This document shows positions 12,081 through 25,089 of a stretch of 64,000 nucleotides of DNA, piece after piece. The stretch lies in NCBI GenBank assembly GCA_900169235.1, contig FWCC01000298.1:62001-126000 (forward strand), given 5' to 3'. Positions within the stretch are counted from its first letter, which is position 1. Every line of letters begins with the position of its first letter. The position numbers and the translations under genes are program-made. This DNA is from Zarea fungicola (lineage: Eukaryota > Ascomycota > Sordariomycetes > Hypocreales > Cordycipitaceae). A model generated the notes under the pieces. That model was given only the letters and a program-made list of their open reading frames with translations, did no database searches and was not told the origin of the DNA.

Positions 12081-13309
12081 ATGCCTACCACCACTACACT
12101 CGCCAGATCTGGCGCCATGTCCCTGGCACGTGCCACCCGCAGGACCATCATCACCAACAATGGTATCCTACACAACCACAGCCAAATCACTTCTTCTTAT
12201 ACAAGTGCACCCTCATTACTACCCTCTACACACTTCCATCATGGTCAAGTCCGCTACTCGTCCCATTCCCCCATGGGCGCCGCTGCCGCCAACCCCCGCA
12301 AAAAAGTCACCATCAATACGCTGAGGGCGCAGCACAAAAAAGGCGACCTCATCACCGTCCTCACTGCGCATGACTTTCCCAGCGCCATTGTCGCCGACCA
12401 CGCCGGCATGGATATTATTCTTGTCGGCGACAGCCTGGCCATGGTTGCCATGGGCATGGAGGATACGAGCGAGATTTTGGTAGAAGAGATGCTCCTGCAC
12501 TGCCGCTCCGTAGCACGTGCGACACAGGCTGCCTTTACTGTAAGTGACTACCAATTACTTTTCAACGTCTTTCAGCTTCTTCTTCTTCTTCTTCTTCCTC
12601 TTTTAAATAAAAGAAAAAGAAAAGAAAAAGGGTTGGATTAGTTTTAATTATATTCATTTATTTAATTGTATTTTAACACATCTTTCTATCTGTACAGGTT
12701 GGCGACATGCCCATGGGCAGCTATGAAATCGCCCCCGAGCAGGCCCTCGCCACCGCCATCCGCTTCATCAAGGAAGGCCGCGTCCAGGGCATCAAGCTCG
12801 AGGGCGGCCGCGAAATGGCCCCCACCATTCGCAGAATCACCACCGCCGGCATCCCCGTCCTCGGCCACATCGGCCTCACCCCGCAGCGCCAAAACGCCCT
12901 CGGCGGCTTCCGCGTCCAGGGCAAGACGGCCGCGTCTGCCATGTCCATCCTCGAGGACGCCCTCGCCATCCAGGACGCCGGCTGCTTCGCCATGGTCCTC
13001 GAGGCCGTGCCCCAGGAAATCGCCGCCATCATCACCAAGAAGCTCAGCGTCCCCACCATTGGCATCGGCGCCGGTGCTGGCTGTTCGGGCCAGGTGCTGG
13101 TGCAGACGGACATGACGGGCTATTTTCCGCCGGGTCGCTTCCTTCCCAAGTTTGTCAAACAGTATGGTAGTGTCTGGGCCGAGTCGATGCGCGCAATTGA
13201 GGCGTATCGGGATGAGGTTAAGAGTGGACAATATCCTGCCGCCGAGCACACGTATCCAGCTCCCCAGGCTGAGATTGAGAACTTTGCCAAGGCTGTTGAG
13301 AAGATGTAA
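12081..13309 (+). CDS. panB: 3-methyl-2-oxobutanoate hydroxymethyltransferase (PanB)
   Basis: Two exons, 12081-12539 and 12698-13309; 356 residues. The first ~70 residues are Ser/Thr/Arg/His-rich with few acidic residues, consistent with a mitochondrial targeting peptide. The TIM-barrel follows with VTINTLRAQHKKGD, LTAHDFPSAIVADHAG, the metal-binding GDSLAMV, VGDMPMGSY, KLEGG and GIGAGAGCSGQVLVQTD. The enzyme adds a hydroxymethyl group from 5,10-methylene-THF to alpha-ketoisovalerate, giving ketopantoate, the first committed step to pantothenate and CoA. The intron carries C/T- and A-rich tracts. Several downstream in-frame ATGs (12117, 12273) could serve as alternative starts for a non-mitochondrial form. 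The 3' part uses very GC-rich third codon positions. Confidence 0.95.
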
Positions 13310-13515
13310 AATAAACGACCGGTTTTTTTTTTTTCTGTTTAGGTTTTTGGTTGCCTTTTTTTGTTGCATTTTGGTTGCATTTTGGGAGCTAGAATGATGG
13401 TGGAAGCGAGCGGTTGGTGTTCAGAGATGGCCTATGCATATTTGTTCCTGTTTTTTTTTCTTGTCAATCTCTTTGCCAAAACATCCTGTAGTGTAGTTTT
13501 CATTTCTTCTTCTCT

Positions 13516-14168
13516 TTAGCCAAATGCTGGCGTCATAGAATACGCAACAACTAGTTGATCTTGAGCATTCTTGAAACACTTTTGACAATTGAAAATAAAG
13601 CCATGTTAGCTCAGCTTGCGTCTAATATCTCCGTTTCATGCACCACAGCAAGTAACAGAACACAAGTACAAGACAAAAAGCCAGTGGGTGAGGGGTGCAA
13701 AGAAAAAAAGGAAAGGAAAAAGGACCATACCTGATGTAGATTGCCCACCACCTCGTCCAAACTCGGCGCAAACGAACTATTCACATACAAAAACACACTG
13801 TCTGTGTCTTTGCACCGCAGCTTCCGCCGCAGATACCGCACCACCTCCTCGAACCGCCGGCCCGACGAGATCTTGCACACGTCCTGGGCAAGGGGCGGCG
13901 CCGAACCAACGGCCTTGAAGCGCACCACCACCTTGCTGTCCGGTGAGGGACCTGTCGTCGCCGCCGTTTGCTCCAGCGCCGAGGCCGCCGTTTGCGGGAG
14001 GTCAGCCAGCACGACAGAAGCGGCCATGGTGAGGGGGATGTCGGCTTCCTCATCCTCCTGTCCGGTTTCTTCTGCCTCTGTGGCAGGCGATGAGCTGCCC
14101 GACGGAGCACCAGTAGCTTCGGCCATTGCGTCTGCCTGCTTTGGTTTGCTGGGCGTCGAGATGGTCAT
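13516..14168 (-). CDS. ATG12: Autophagy ubiquitin-like protein Atg12
   Basis: Two exons on the minus strand, 14168-13731 and 13578-13516, separated by a 152-nt intron; 166 residues. A disordered, acidic and Ala/Ser-rich N-terminus of about 75 residues precedes the ubiquitin fold ([48 protein letters not shown]). The protein ends in the obligatory C-terminal glycine, which is conjugated to Atg5 by Atg7/Atg10. The Atg12-Atg5-Atg16 complex then lipidates Atg8 on the phagophore. The last exon is 63 nt and contains the family's invariant end, so the intron must be spliced for function. The gene is convergent with PanB; the two stop codons are about 206 bp apart. Confidence 0.94.
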
Positions 14169-15160
14169 AGGGTTACAATATCCGCCCTCTTTTCAGTGAA
14201 AAATCAGCTGCAGGGATATTTCTAGTTGTGTGAATCAGCGTATTTCTTGTACTTTGTGAGAAAATGCTGCAGAAGCACGCCGTTTAAAGTCACAGGTTGT
14301 AAAAACGGGCTGTCCATGTTTACACATGTGGGGGTGCTGTGCCCATCACGAAATTAGCTAACCGCAGCTATTATAGGCCCTCGCTGTCTGCCTATCCTGC
14401 CGGAGAATTCGCATCACTTTATAGGTACGCAATAATTGTTAATGCTTATGCATTTGTATCATGCTATTTACATATACCATGAATTATCACCCGTATATGT
14501 ACAGTCTGTCAGAAGGAACCGACCTCTGATCCAGATAGTAAGCCCTACAGCGCATCCTTGCTGCTGCTTCTACAACCCCTCTACCTTGCCTACCATGCCC
14601 ATCTATCATGCCTACAATGCAACATGTAACAACCCTCGAGACTTTATCCCATCGTCCGCTCCGAACCATGCTGTAATAAGGTGCCACTGACAAAAACGCC
14701 ACTGCGGGATCGCAGCCCAAGAAGTAAAAGAGAAAAATCAATGTGAAAAATGTCAAAACCAGCTATGCCGCCCGCGCCGTTTGCCTCCGCATGCAGTGCT
14801 TGTAGCAGGGGGAAAAAAGGTATGAAAATGATGGGAGATGAAGAGAAAAAAAAAGTGACAAGCACACCAAGTGTGTTGAATGAGAAAATGCCCGCTAAAC
14901 GTCTTCTTTTTCATTGCCAAATGCAAAAGTGAGTAAACAACGTGGTATCTCTTTTCGGGACTATGTCGTAACGGGAATTCGATGGAGATCCGGAGTATCA
15001 GCCCTGGCCCCGGGTCTCTGTCCCATGTAACAGAAAATGTCATGAATTTGTCGTTGAAAGGCAAAATATATTTGTCAAAGGGTGGTTTGGGATTGTGATA
15101 TCGAGTCGAAAGCGTTTATGTGAATGAGGCGGCCCACCCTGTCCCTCGTGTTACCATGTC
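14169..15160. other. Intergenic: ATG12 promoter and DBF4 3' region
   Basis: About 1 kb between two minus-strand genes. Open frames here are short and low-complexity (T/F-rich on one strand). I see no gene. Confidence 0.55.
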
Positions 15161-17210
15161 TTAGTATTCCTGAGAGTCCATCGACGCGAATCTGGGGGCA
15201 CGCTCCAGCTGCGAGAGCAAAGCATCTAGCTCAGTCCAGTGATCATTGTTTTCGGCAAATTTGCGGTGTTTGCGTGATAGAATGTGTTCATCAAAGTCTC
15301 GGAACTTATCCTGGCAGTTCTCGCAGTAACCAGGCTTCAGATCCTTCTTGCTTTTGAGCGACGTTGATTTCTTCTCCTTGGGATCGACAGCTCTTTGGCA
15401 CTCGTCCTCGCCGGCCGCAACGGTCTTGGAGTTTTGTCGGCTCATGGTGGTTGATCTACTAGAGGCGACTTCCATGGAAATTTCTCCCACACGTCTTGAG
15501 CTCAAGTCATGAGAAGCGGGAGTTGCCTTCTGCAGGACTTTTCTTTGAAGGCCGTGGATTTCTTTGCTGGTGCCTGCTTTGGCGCCGTTGATGCCAGAGG
15601 TTGAAGAAATCATCTGTGAGCGGATAGCAGATGTGATGTTGGAGGCCTGCATGCCAGATGCAACAGGCTCACCGGCAAATTGGCGGCCACCCTCAGCGCG
15701 GCTGATAAAGGCATTCTGCGGTCGGATCTCGCCAAGCTTGCCCAAAACAGCCTTGGCTGGGTTGAAGACCTCTGTGGTGGTGGAACCGCGGATTCTGTTG
15801 TGCCCATCTTCCATCTCAGCAAGAGATCGCTTTCCTGTTACCGGCTTCGGCAGAGGATTCTCAGGAGGCTTAAGAATGGTAATGTGTTCCTCTCTCTTGA
15901 CGGGACGAGCCTTTTCACGCTCGCGATTCTTTCGTTGATCCCTCTCAGGCAAGTCAAGTTCTTCGACAAAGGGGCATCGGCCATTACCGACACTGCGGAA
16001 CTGTGGCCAGTCACCGTCAGACTTGTTGACAACTTTGGCATATTCGCGGACCATGATGGGCTTCTGCTTTTCATCCATATCCCAAACATAGATATAAGGG
16101 CCTTTGAAGTAGGCAAGCTCTCTATTGGTAGCTGTGGGATCTCGATCTGACGGGCCGTTGATTCGTTCGTTGTGAAGCAGCTGCAGCAAGTTGGGCTCGT
16201 GGGCTCCTTTGGCAGTTCCATACTGGCTTCGAGCGGCAACGACGCGAGATCCATAGGAAGCCTGTTGTGTTTCAGATTCCAACAGAACAGAGAGCATGGT
16301 CTGGAACTTTTCCAGCGACCAGATCTTCTTGCCCATATCACGAGCTTTATGTAGGACATCGTTGTTGCGAACACCTCGCGCACGCTTCATCAACTCGTCT
16401 TGTTGTTGTGATTGCATCGGTGCTGGTCGGAAGTCGAAGAGCAGCCGTCTGCGAGCATCACTGGGTCTATCCAGCAAAAGAGAAGGGTTGATGGTTTGAG
16501 GCTGTTCCTCGGCACGACCCTCCTGCTGTTGCCCATGATTGATGGAATCAGTCTGGTCCGTCTCAGCTTTTTCGGAAGGAATCGGTCGGGTGGTTACAAC
16601 GTGGGTTACGTCGATGGAAAAGAATGGTTCTTGGCGCTGCCAAAGAGGTCAGTATATGAGAAAAAGAAAAAGAAGCTAGCAATTGTAATTGAGTGGCATG
16701 GCAACGTACAGCACCGAGGTATGTTACCCGCTTGATGAGCTTTGCTCGAACATCATCTGGGATGCTTTCGAAATAAAAGACCATCTTTGGGAATTTGGCC
16801 CTGTGGTGCCTCTTCCATACTTCTTTCTCGGTATCTACATCGTGAGACTTGGAGGTCTGGACAGGCCGGGATTGTCTTTCGCGGATGACAGGACGCGTGG
16901 TGGCACCAGTGGTGGCTCGAGAGATGGATTGGGAGGAGCGTGGTAGTTTGGAGGGAGAGCGAATGACGCGTGCGGAGCCATTGTCAAGAACCTGCTTCTT
17001 GAGGGGAGGAGCCTGCCCATATGGCTCCTCGCGTTGAACAGTTGCGTGTGAGCGCTTCTGCTTGGCATAGGCAGCTAAAGCTGAAGCTCCGCGGAGAGGC
17101 GAGTTGACGACATTAGGGTTGTTGGAGAGAGGAACCCGCCGCGAGGCCATGGCCGCAATTGGAGCTGGCGTTGGGGATGGAGATAATACGGTTGCCATAA
17201 ACTCCCTCAA
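15161..17210 (-). CDS. DBF4: Dbf4-type regulatory subunit of Cdc7 kinase
   Basis: Two exons on the minus strand, 17210-16710 and 16636-15161; 658 residues from the first ATG, or 654 from the ATG four codons later. Three family motifs are visible. Motif N is BRCT-like: KFPKMVFYFESIPDDVRAKL, then KRVTYLGA joined across the intron to RQEPFFSIDVTHVV. Motif M is KGPYIYVWDMDEKQKPIMVREY. The C-terminal CCHH zinc finger is KPGYCENCQDKF...HILSRKHRKFA. In known systems Dbf4 activates Cdc7, which phosphorylates MCM and fires replication origins; the Aspergillus ortholog is nimO. The RVPLSNNPN segment near the N-terminus is typical of fungal members. I see no lesion. Confidence 0.93.
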
Positions 17211-18226
17211 TCAACATGCTCCGGGTTGCTGGACCGGAAGCTTGTTGTTGCTTGGTGGTTGGTGTGGGAGGGGTTGAACGGGGCACACAGGGCGGGCTGT
17301 GACTATGCACGCGACGTGTAGGCGACACGAGGAGCAGACACGAGATGGCAGACTGATGCGAGTGAGGATGCTAAAACGACATTGGTTAAAGATACACCAG
17401 AGCAGTTGCACAAAAGAAAGAGAAGAAGAGAAAAGCAAGTCGAAGAAGTGGAAGGCAGGCTGGAGGTATGTGTGCGTGCGTGAGCGGCAACTGGCAGGGA
17501 AGTCTTGCTGGTGAAAAAGAAAGCGTGTGCTGGAGACGAAGAGAGGTGTTGATGGAGACTTCGCGCTAGCCATAACAGCGCTATGCCTGGTTGGGGAAGC
17601 CTGCCAAAAACACGCACGGGCCAGCCCGCCGTACCAGCAACGGGATGGGGACGAACGCCTCGCTGGCCTGCCACCCTGCTTGCACAAGCTACCAGTATGC
17701 ATGCCAATGCAAACCGGTGCAAACTACGGAGTACTAATTATAAGCTAAGAAACTAATAAGCTGGCACCGATCACACTGATGGCCCAATTTTAGTATTGAC
17801 ACAATAACAGCGACCGGCCGGTTCGGCGCTGTTGGCCTCGGCTCTGGCAGCAAGAACCTGTAGCTACTCCCACTATCAAATTACTGCGAACCCACCTGTT
17901 GTGGCTGGTGACTACCATGCCAAGCCACAGCACAAATCTGTGGTATGAATTGTGCCAGAGCGTTTTATGCTACTTATGTATGTATGCAGGGCAGGTATTT
18001 GCTCACTGCGTTCGTTACACCTTCAATGCCGACTTGAGCCGCAAACTTGCTCTCGACATCACCACCCAAGCTACCTGTCTGACAAATTACACGACTGCTT
18101 CAGGGCTCCGTGTAATTTCATCGCTCTTCCTCTTTCATGCCAGCGCTTCTTTCCCTCACCGCAATCTTGTTTCTGGCAATGGCTTAAACTTCTCCATCTC
18201 AATTCCTCGACCAAAACTATTCTAAA
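17211..18226. promoter_or_regulatory. Divergent promoter DBF4 / ICP55
   Basis: 1.0 kb between divergent start codons. It contains purine-rich stretches near 17410-17450 and one exact copy of the recurring 9-mer TACGGAGTA at 17725-17733. No coding sequence is supported. Confidence 0.5.
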
Positions 18227-19848
18227 ATGAAGCTCCATCAACCACCATTCCGACGCCTCTTGTCGCGCCCGTCTGCGCTCTGCAACACTGCCCTTCCGAG
18301 ACTCTACAGATCCACCATTGCTCGTGGCAATATCACAACGGCTCGCCTATTTTCCCAGTATCCCAGAAAACAGTATGCGTCTGTCTCTGCTGCTGATCTT
18401 CAATTCGGCCAGCCAGTCCACGAGACTCACCCCCACATTTTGAACGCGGGCGAATGTTGGTAATGCCCTTTTGTGCTATCTTTATGATGATCCCGCGCGC
18501 ATGCACGCCAGCCCAATTATCATCTGCTGCCACTTGCGACTGTTTATACTGATCTCTGTCTCTGCATTTTATTCTAGTGACGCTGGGTATTACCGCCCAA
18601 GAGTACGCCGATCGCCGCGCGGCTCTCGCAGACCTCCTTCCGGCGGGAGGAGTGGCAGTACTTCACGCTGCCTCCCTCCAATACAAGTCTGGCGCCGTCT
18701 TCTACCCTTACCGACAAGAATCGAACTTCTTCTACTTGACAGGATGGGAGGAGCCCGAGGCTGTAGCTGTCATAGAAAAAACCGGCCCTCGGTCGGGGGA
18801 CTACATATTCCGACTCTTTGTACAACCGAAAAACCCTAAAGATGAACAGTGGTCTGGCTATCGCAATGGCGTTCAAGCGGCAGAAGATGTCTTCAATGCC
18901 GATGAGGCTTACTCAATAGATGGCATTGGCTCATTGCTGCCAGATATTCTCAACAGCGCAAAGTCCATATACGCGGACGCGCCACCTGCCGAGAAGGCTA
19001 GCAGAAGCTCTTTATTAGATATGTTCTCAGGGAAAACCTCGTGGCCTTCCCGAACACCCTTGTATCCGATCATGAACCGGTTACGAGCTATTAAGAGCAG
19101 CGCAGAAGTAGCCAACATGCGTCGGGCGGGGCAAATCTCGGGGCGTGCCATCACCGATGCCATGCGACGCCAATGGACCCGGGAGAAGGACCTACATGCT
19201 TTTCTAGACTACCAGTTCACCCTCAACGGCTGCGAGGGCTCCGCATATATCCCCGTAATTGCAGGCGGCGAGCGCGCCAACTGCATCCACTACACCGTCA
19301 ACAACCAAGTTCTCCGCGAGGGCGAGTTTATCCTTGCAGATGCCGGTGGTCAGTACGGCACGTACATTACAGACATCTCTAGGACCTGGCCCGTGACTGG
19401 CAGGTTCACTGCTGCGCAGCGCGACCTCTATGAGGCTGTTCTCGGAGTGCAGCGCAATAGCGTCGCCCTCTGCCGGCAGAACGCACGCAACTCGCTCGAG
19501 GACATACACGGAATCACAGTTCGTGGACTGGTCGATGCGCTCCGGTCGCTGGGCTTCGACGTCTCCAACGGAAATATTGACCTGCTCTTCCCGCACCACG
19601 TAGGCCACTATGTTGGTCTTGACGTGCATGACTGCCCGGGTTACTCGCGGCGGGAGATCCTACGCAAGGGCCACTGCGTAACGATTGAGCCTGGCGTGTA
19701 TGTCCCAGACGATGAGCGCTGGCCAGCGCACTTCCGTGGCATGGGTGTGCGAATTGAGGACAGTATCTGCGTCGATGAGACGGAGCCATATATCCTCACC
19801 ACTGAGGCCGTCAAGGAGGTTGTGGACATTGAGGCCCTCCGTGCGTGA
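18227..19848 (+). CDS. ICP55: Intermediate cleaving aminopeptidase, Icp55-like (M24B)
   Basis: Two exons, 18227-18455 and 18578-19848; 499 residues. The N-terminus is Arg/Ser/Leu-rich without acidic residues over about 45 residues, a good mitochondrial presequence. An aminopeptidase-P N-domain follows (YPYRQESNFFYLTGWEEPEA), then the pita-bread catalytic domain. Metal-ligand motifs are ILADAGGQYGTYITD (two Asp), HHVGHYVGLDVHD (His), VTIEPGVY (Glu) and GVRIEDSI (Glu). Icp55 removes one residue from matrix proteins after MPP cleavage, stabilising them under the N-end rule. The intron needs the weaker donor GTTGGT to give the conserved GELTLGITAQEYADRR; the nearby stronger GTAATG donor breaks the frame. 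Confidence 0.93.
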
Positions 19849-21252
19849 AACCGTTGGTCTGTATTCCTGTATAATATCAAACTCCCACTGACCGATCTTG
19901 GTGGCATGAGACTCAAAAACTAGATAAATTAGATGATATAGTAAAAATGGTGCATTAACTCAATTCTACTTCCTATCACCGACTAGGGGCTCGCTGGCAT
20001 GCGTGGTATCGTCGAAGCAACTCAACGGAAGCCTCGGGCTCATATAGACATGTTACCCTATATCATTAACCAACAACACTTAAAAGCTGGGAACACGCGA
20101 CACTTGGTGCCTGTAATGGCACAGGAAACGTGAACAATGCATACTCTAATCATGCCTGTATTATGGATCGCTTATGCAGATATGCATTGTCATGGGTGGT
20201 TAATTGGTCGTGGAGATACCATCGCAGATATGCACTGCGCCACAGTCCAGCACCAATCATCAAACGAAGCCGGCCATTCGAGTCTCTGAACTCCCTTACA
20301 TCGAGCATGACAACGCGCTGGAAATTTATTATGTTTTAGCCCTACTTATTAGCTACAAGCCTTGAGTCTGTGATTGCCATGATAAAATAACCAGAGTGGA
20401 GCGAATAACAACTAAGCAAAAGACACCCAAATTTAAATCTGCGTCATAACTCGCCATGGCGTTTCTCGATGCCAAGATACGGAGTACTCCGTGTGCTGTA
20501 TTTCCTACGGCAAGTAACAAAACAAGCTAATTTTGTATTTTTAAAAACAGGTTTCATATATAAGTTTTAACATAAAATGTTCTCCAAAGCCAGAGCTTTG
20601 TAAGGATGGCCAAATGCATCCGCCGCGCTCAGGTATACCAAGCGCAAAAAAAAAAGAGCCACTCCGAGATTAGCCCTTTGCCATGGGAATGAAGAATGAA
20701 GGGAAAGGATGTTTGCTCTTGAAAGTCATCACTTTCCAAATAAGAAACAGTAGCCAGGGTCAGAGCCCTGTCTTGTTTGTGCCTGCTCTAGATTGATGGT
20801 GGATACGCAGCTAGGGTTGTCGCGTCCAACCGCGTATTTCTCAATGCCCATCTTCGAGACATTAATCTGAGAACGTTGTCTCCGCATCTGGCACAAAAAT
20901 ACAGCCCTGCCGTTGTTTGCCCCTTCACAGTCAGAGACCGGAACTCGGGACGTACCGCTCCGCCGTAAAAAAAAAAGGAATGAGCGGTCTTGCCCGACCA
21001 CACAGTGCATTGTTTGAGACACATCTCCTTCTTCGAGCCAGTGCGACCTCGATTCGTTATCGCGCCGTAGCTCGTACCGGAGTAGGTGTACGAATTTCGC
21101 ATGGCACGGCCGTTTGTTTGACGTTAGTAGTGCTGGATATTTCCACCACAACCTATCGCCAGGGCACCAAAGCGATTATTCCGACTGGTGATGGAGCGAT
21201 GGAGCTATCGATTCAGGTTTAAATCGGATGCCGAAGAGTGATTATAACCGAT
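19849..21252. other. Convergent intergenic region, no gene seen
   Basis: 1.4 kb between convergent genes. It contains the perfect palindrome ACGGAGTACTCCGT at 20479-20492, within which lies a copy of the recurring 9-mer. Minus-strand frames around 20730-21150 are open for up to 140 codons but show no motif I recognise, so I do not call a gene. Confidence 0.5.
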
Positions 21253-23042
21253 TCAGCTGAAGCCACGAGGGTCAAATGGCGCCATGCCATGGTTCGGGAC
21301 AAACTGTGGTGGCCGCGGCACGCTAGCATTGTGAAGCATAGCCTCAAGAGTCTGAAGACGGTCCATCAGTTTATGGTTCTCGATCATCATCGCCTGGTTG
21401 GCCCGCTCCAGCTGATGGATATATTCCGTCGCTTTGCTCAGAACAGTGCCCTATGTTTGTTTCTTGTTAGCATTCTGTGATGAGAACCCACATAAGCTTC
21501 TCTTGAACCGCCATAATAACCTGTGCAAAACTAACCTTGCTGACTTTGGGAGCGGTAGGGTTAGTGGTCGTTCCGTCGGAATCACTATCGTGCTGGGCTT
21601 GTAGAGCCGGGATGGCAGCCCGGAGCTCTGCAATTCTGTCCTTGAGGTTTGTGCGATATTTACGCTCCACGTCGTTATGCGTCGTGCGATCTCCCACCCT
21701 GGCACGCTCCTGCTTCATCGTAGTATTTTGTTGTATTGGGCTCTTCCTGGACCTGCCGCTGTCTTTGCTGGGACTTGTGCTGCCTCGTCGACCGCTGCGT
21801 GAGCTGCTGGCCTGGGCACGCCGAATATTGTTCATGGGCACTGCTGAAATGGCGTCGTTGTTGTCACTGTGGCCTGGTACAATTTCACCCGTGGTATTGA
21901 AAGCTGGATGATGCCAATCAGAGCGAGCGGCTGGATGTGTTGCTGTAGTTGAGCTACTGCTTGATGGCCTAAATGCATTGGAAGGCACGATGCGTGGTGC
22001 TTCGCCGTTTGTTATGCCATAGTGCCCAAATCTTTGAGGGTTATGTGCTGTCGAGGATGAATGATAGGGCAAGACAAGGCTGTTATCGGACTGCATTTGT
22101 TGGTGCTGTAGCTGCATCTGTGCAGCATGCTGGGTGCTGGCCTCCCAGGCACTGTTAACCATTCTGCGTGGTACAAATTGTTGCATCGTACCCATTGGTA
22201 TCATCATATCTTGGGTGGCCCACGCCGCGGCGTTTCCGTATATCTGTGCTTGACTGACGGCTGGAATCTGACCTTGGACATCGGCAGCGATGGTACAGTC
22301 CCCATCCTCACCTGTGGGTTTATCCAGGGTGCTCCCGTTGGAGAAGTTGTTATTCCAGTAGGAACTTCCAACAGCTGGATATGAATCATGTGTGATCGTA
22401 GTTGATGCAACCATTGCGGAATTAGAGCTATATCCATAGAGTTAGCCGGGGGTAGTTTCACCAAACGGAGTTGCCGCCCTGATGGGTGGCAACAGGGTAT
22501 TCTTGACTTGAACAGCCGTCACTAGGATGGAATAAAGATGGTTCTACACACCTTGGCTGGCTATCCATAACGGAAACCTGCGAATGATCCATCCCTAGGT
22601 GATGGTTGAAGCTGTCCAGGTTCTGGTCTTCGTCGGCATCCAATACATCGGTCGACGCCCCCGATGTTGCGCAGGATGGTCGGCGAATGGTACGAGGGCG
22701 CTTCAAATCTCTTTCAAAAGACGCCCCAGAAGGCATCATCAGCACTGAAGATGTGGAAGACGGCGGCGGTGGGTACGGAGAACCAGTCGCTGCGATGGAA
22801 GCCGACTGGCTTCCCGGTGAGGGGCTGGCACTGAGGTGTCTGCCAGCAGCGACGACAGGGCGTTCGCCTAACACGACGGGCTGCAGTTCGATACCAATAT
22901 TGCCCATATCAGAATCAGCCGTAGTAGATAAATCCTCCGACTGGAAAGACGAAGAGAGGTCCTTTAATTGTGTGCAAGTGCTGGGACCAGCGAACGGAGC
23001 GCTCGAGAGGAATTGAGGAGCAGAACAGAGTTGAAGTGCCAT
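21253..23042 (-). CDS. bHLH transcription factor, SREBP-type basic region
   Basis: Three exons on the minus strand: 23042-22552, 22427-21536 and 21450-21253; 526 residues. The first ~400 residues are Ser/Pro/Gln-rich and disordered. The bHLH begins near residue 412 with THNDVERKYRTNLKDRI. The tyrosine in this basic region, where most bHLH proteins have arginine, is the SREBP-family hallmark and allows recognition of sterol-regulatory as well as E-box sites. The loop is long and Asp/Ser/Thr-rich; helix 2 and a leucine-zipper-like extension (GTVLSKATEYIHQLERANQ, ENHKLMDRLQTLEAML) are encoded by the last exon. No transmembrane segment is present, so it is unlike membrane-tethered SREBPs. Target genes cannot be read from the sequence. 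A long open upstream region (5.9 kb) may hold its control elements. Confidence 0.88.
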
Positions 23043-25089
23043 GTATGGAGCAGTGGTAGATCGTGGCGAGTTAAATGACAGGATACAGGAGGTTTATGTA
23101 AGTCCACTTTCCTTGACTTGTCAGTTTATCTTCGTGGTTGCCGTGTCGTAGTACTGTTATTCCTTTTTGGATAGTGCCCAAATAGTCAGGAATAGGAACC
23201 AGGGATAGTCTTGCTTGTGCGAAGCGAGATAAGTCCTGGCATAGAAAACTGCAACAGCCCAACGTTTGAAAAAAGCAAATTCGATGTAGCGTAAGCGAGG
23301 TGAATCAAATGACAATGTCACAGCCAGCGCATATGCAGTCACGACTATTTGTTTTTGGGATGCTGTTTGGCGTTAATGTATGGTTCAGGGATCGAATAGA
23401 AAAGAGAACCAGGACCGTAGAAGAGAAATGGGCGAGGAACAGAGTACTGGATTAGTAGATTTAATTCATGAAGCATGGAAAGAAATGTTTTGTAGAGAAA
23501 GTGGACAAGTTCAAGGCGAGAGCAGGGCTGGGACCGTTGCAGAGTGCAGGAGTGGCTTGTTTTGGTCCTCTGGGGCAGGTCGACGAAAGCGACTCACTCT
23601 AAAGACGAAACACACAATGACACCGAAAGTACATCGGATAACGAATTTCAACTATGGAGATGGCTTGGTTCATTTTTTCTTGTCAGCGGCTTCTCCGCCT
23701 ATACAAGGCAAGGCATGTTGTGCGCGGACATTGGGAGAAGCTGAGTGACAGCACTTCTACACCCGGGGCCGGCTCCCCTGTGGGCACTCTTGGCTAAGCC
23801 ATCGAGCTACAAACTACGATAAAACAAAGATGAGCTGTTAGCTACAATGCAGGCTGCGCATTAACCCGTTTACAGAGTGGAGGAGAAAAATTAGCAATGG
23901 CTGGGCTGAAATCTGGGATGAGGGAGAGCGGATATGTGGACACGGGTGTGGGTGTGCTGATACGGGAAGAAAAACCTGATTAAAGCTGAAAGAAGTAAAA
24001 AAATACAGTGCGGTTCAATCACGGCAACTAATAATTAGCCGGAATATACGCACGCCCTCGGCCGAACGAAAAAGGGCAAGTCGGGGAAAAGAAGGGAGCA
24101 GAGGGGGAATGATGTGTCGATTCCTGCGCAGCCACCGCCAGCACCTGAAGTAAGGTTTGCCAAGCGGGCACCTCGTGTCGGATATCTCCGAGCCACCATA
24201 CAGTTTTGCAGTCAGGTATAAAAACTACTGTAGTATATGTAGTTGTACGATATATAGTTTGCGGCTAGATAATACAAAACTGGGGTGACGGGAGGCAGTC
24301 AATACGTCGACGCAGATGCAAGTGAGGTGCATGGTATGCAATTGGCTGACTGAACTAGATGGATCACGGCCGGGTAATAGGAGAGAGAAATATCCGTGCC
24401 CTCCGTACTCCTCCTAGTCGTCTACTGGTACTGGTAGAGCTTCGTTGCCACGTTCATGCGAGTGCCGGTTTAATGGAGCGCCGTGGCTGAACGGTTAGCG
24501 GATGAGGGACAGCTATTTATTTTACCCCTGTCCCTGCCGCCGGCTGTCCTATTACATGGATGCAACTTGGTGGATAGTGCTTTTGAAGATCATGATTGAA
24601 AGGAAACAGACAAGAAGATGAAAGACATGAAACGGTGAATCTTGTGGTCATGAGAGTTAAGTGCCCCAGGCTACTGAGACATTTGGCAGGCATACAAGCT
24701 GGGGTATGTAGTGGTGGGCCAAATCGGCGACATAATGATGGTTTTTAATTTAATTTCACGCATAGTCTCTGTCTGCTATTATTAGCTGCCAGAATACGCT
24801 CCAAGGCATAAATCAACTACCAATAAAGAGGAGTGCCCGTACTAGGCGCATGCGCATGCCCGGCGGCGGTGACAAAATTGGGCCGAAAATATGACAGAAT
24901 TGTCCTGCAGAGATGGAGTCTGCTATGCTACCATTAATATGGAAAAATTATCTTTCTTCCTTCCTTTATTTTTTTTTGCTTGATCATATTAAGGCGTCAG
25001 CTGGGTGTGCTGAGTCGGATCCTGCACCGGATCATGTTCACTTACATGCGCTCGGGACGACACACACACGGATAGGAAACACGAGTAAC

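Noticed and set aside
18456..18577. Stronger donor GTAATG for the ICP55 intron
   Set aside because: It shifts the frame and destroys the conserved aminopeptidase N-domain; GTTGGT fits.
20729..21151. 140-codon minus-strand frame in the convergent intergenic region
   Set aside because: Two overlapping frames are equally open and neither resembles a protein family; probably downstream untranslated sequence.
24478..24550. tRNA-like start (gccgtggctgaacggttagcg)
   Set aside because: Resembles a tRNA D-arm, but no T-loop or matching acceptor stem follows.
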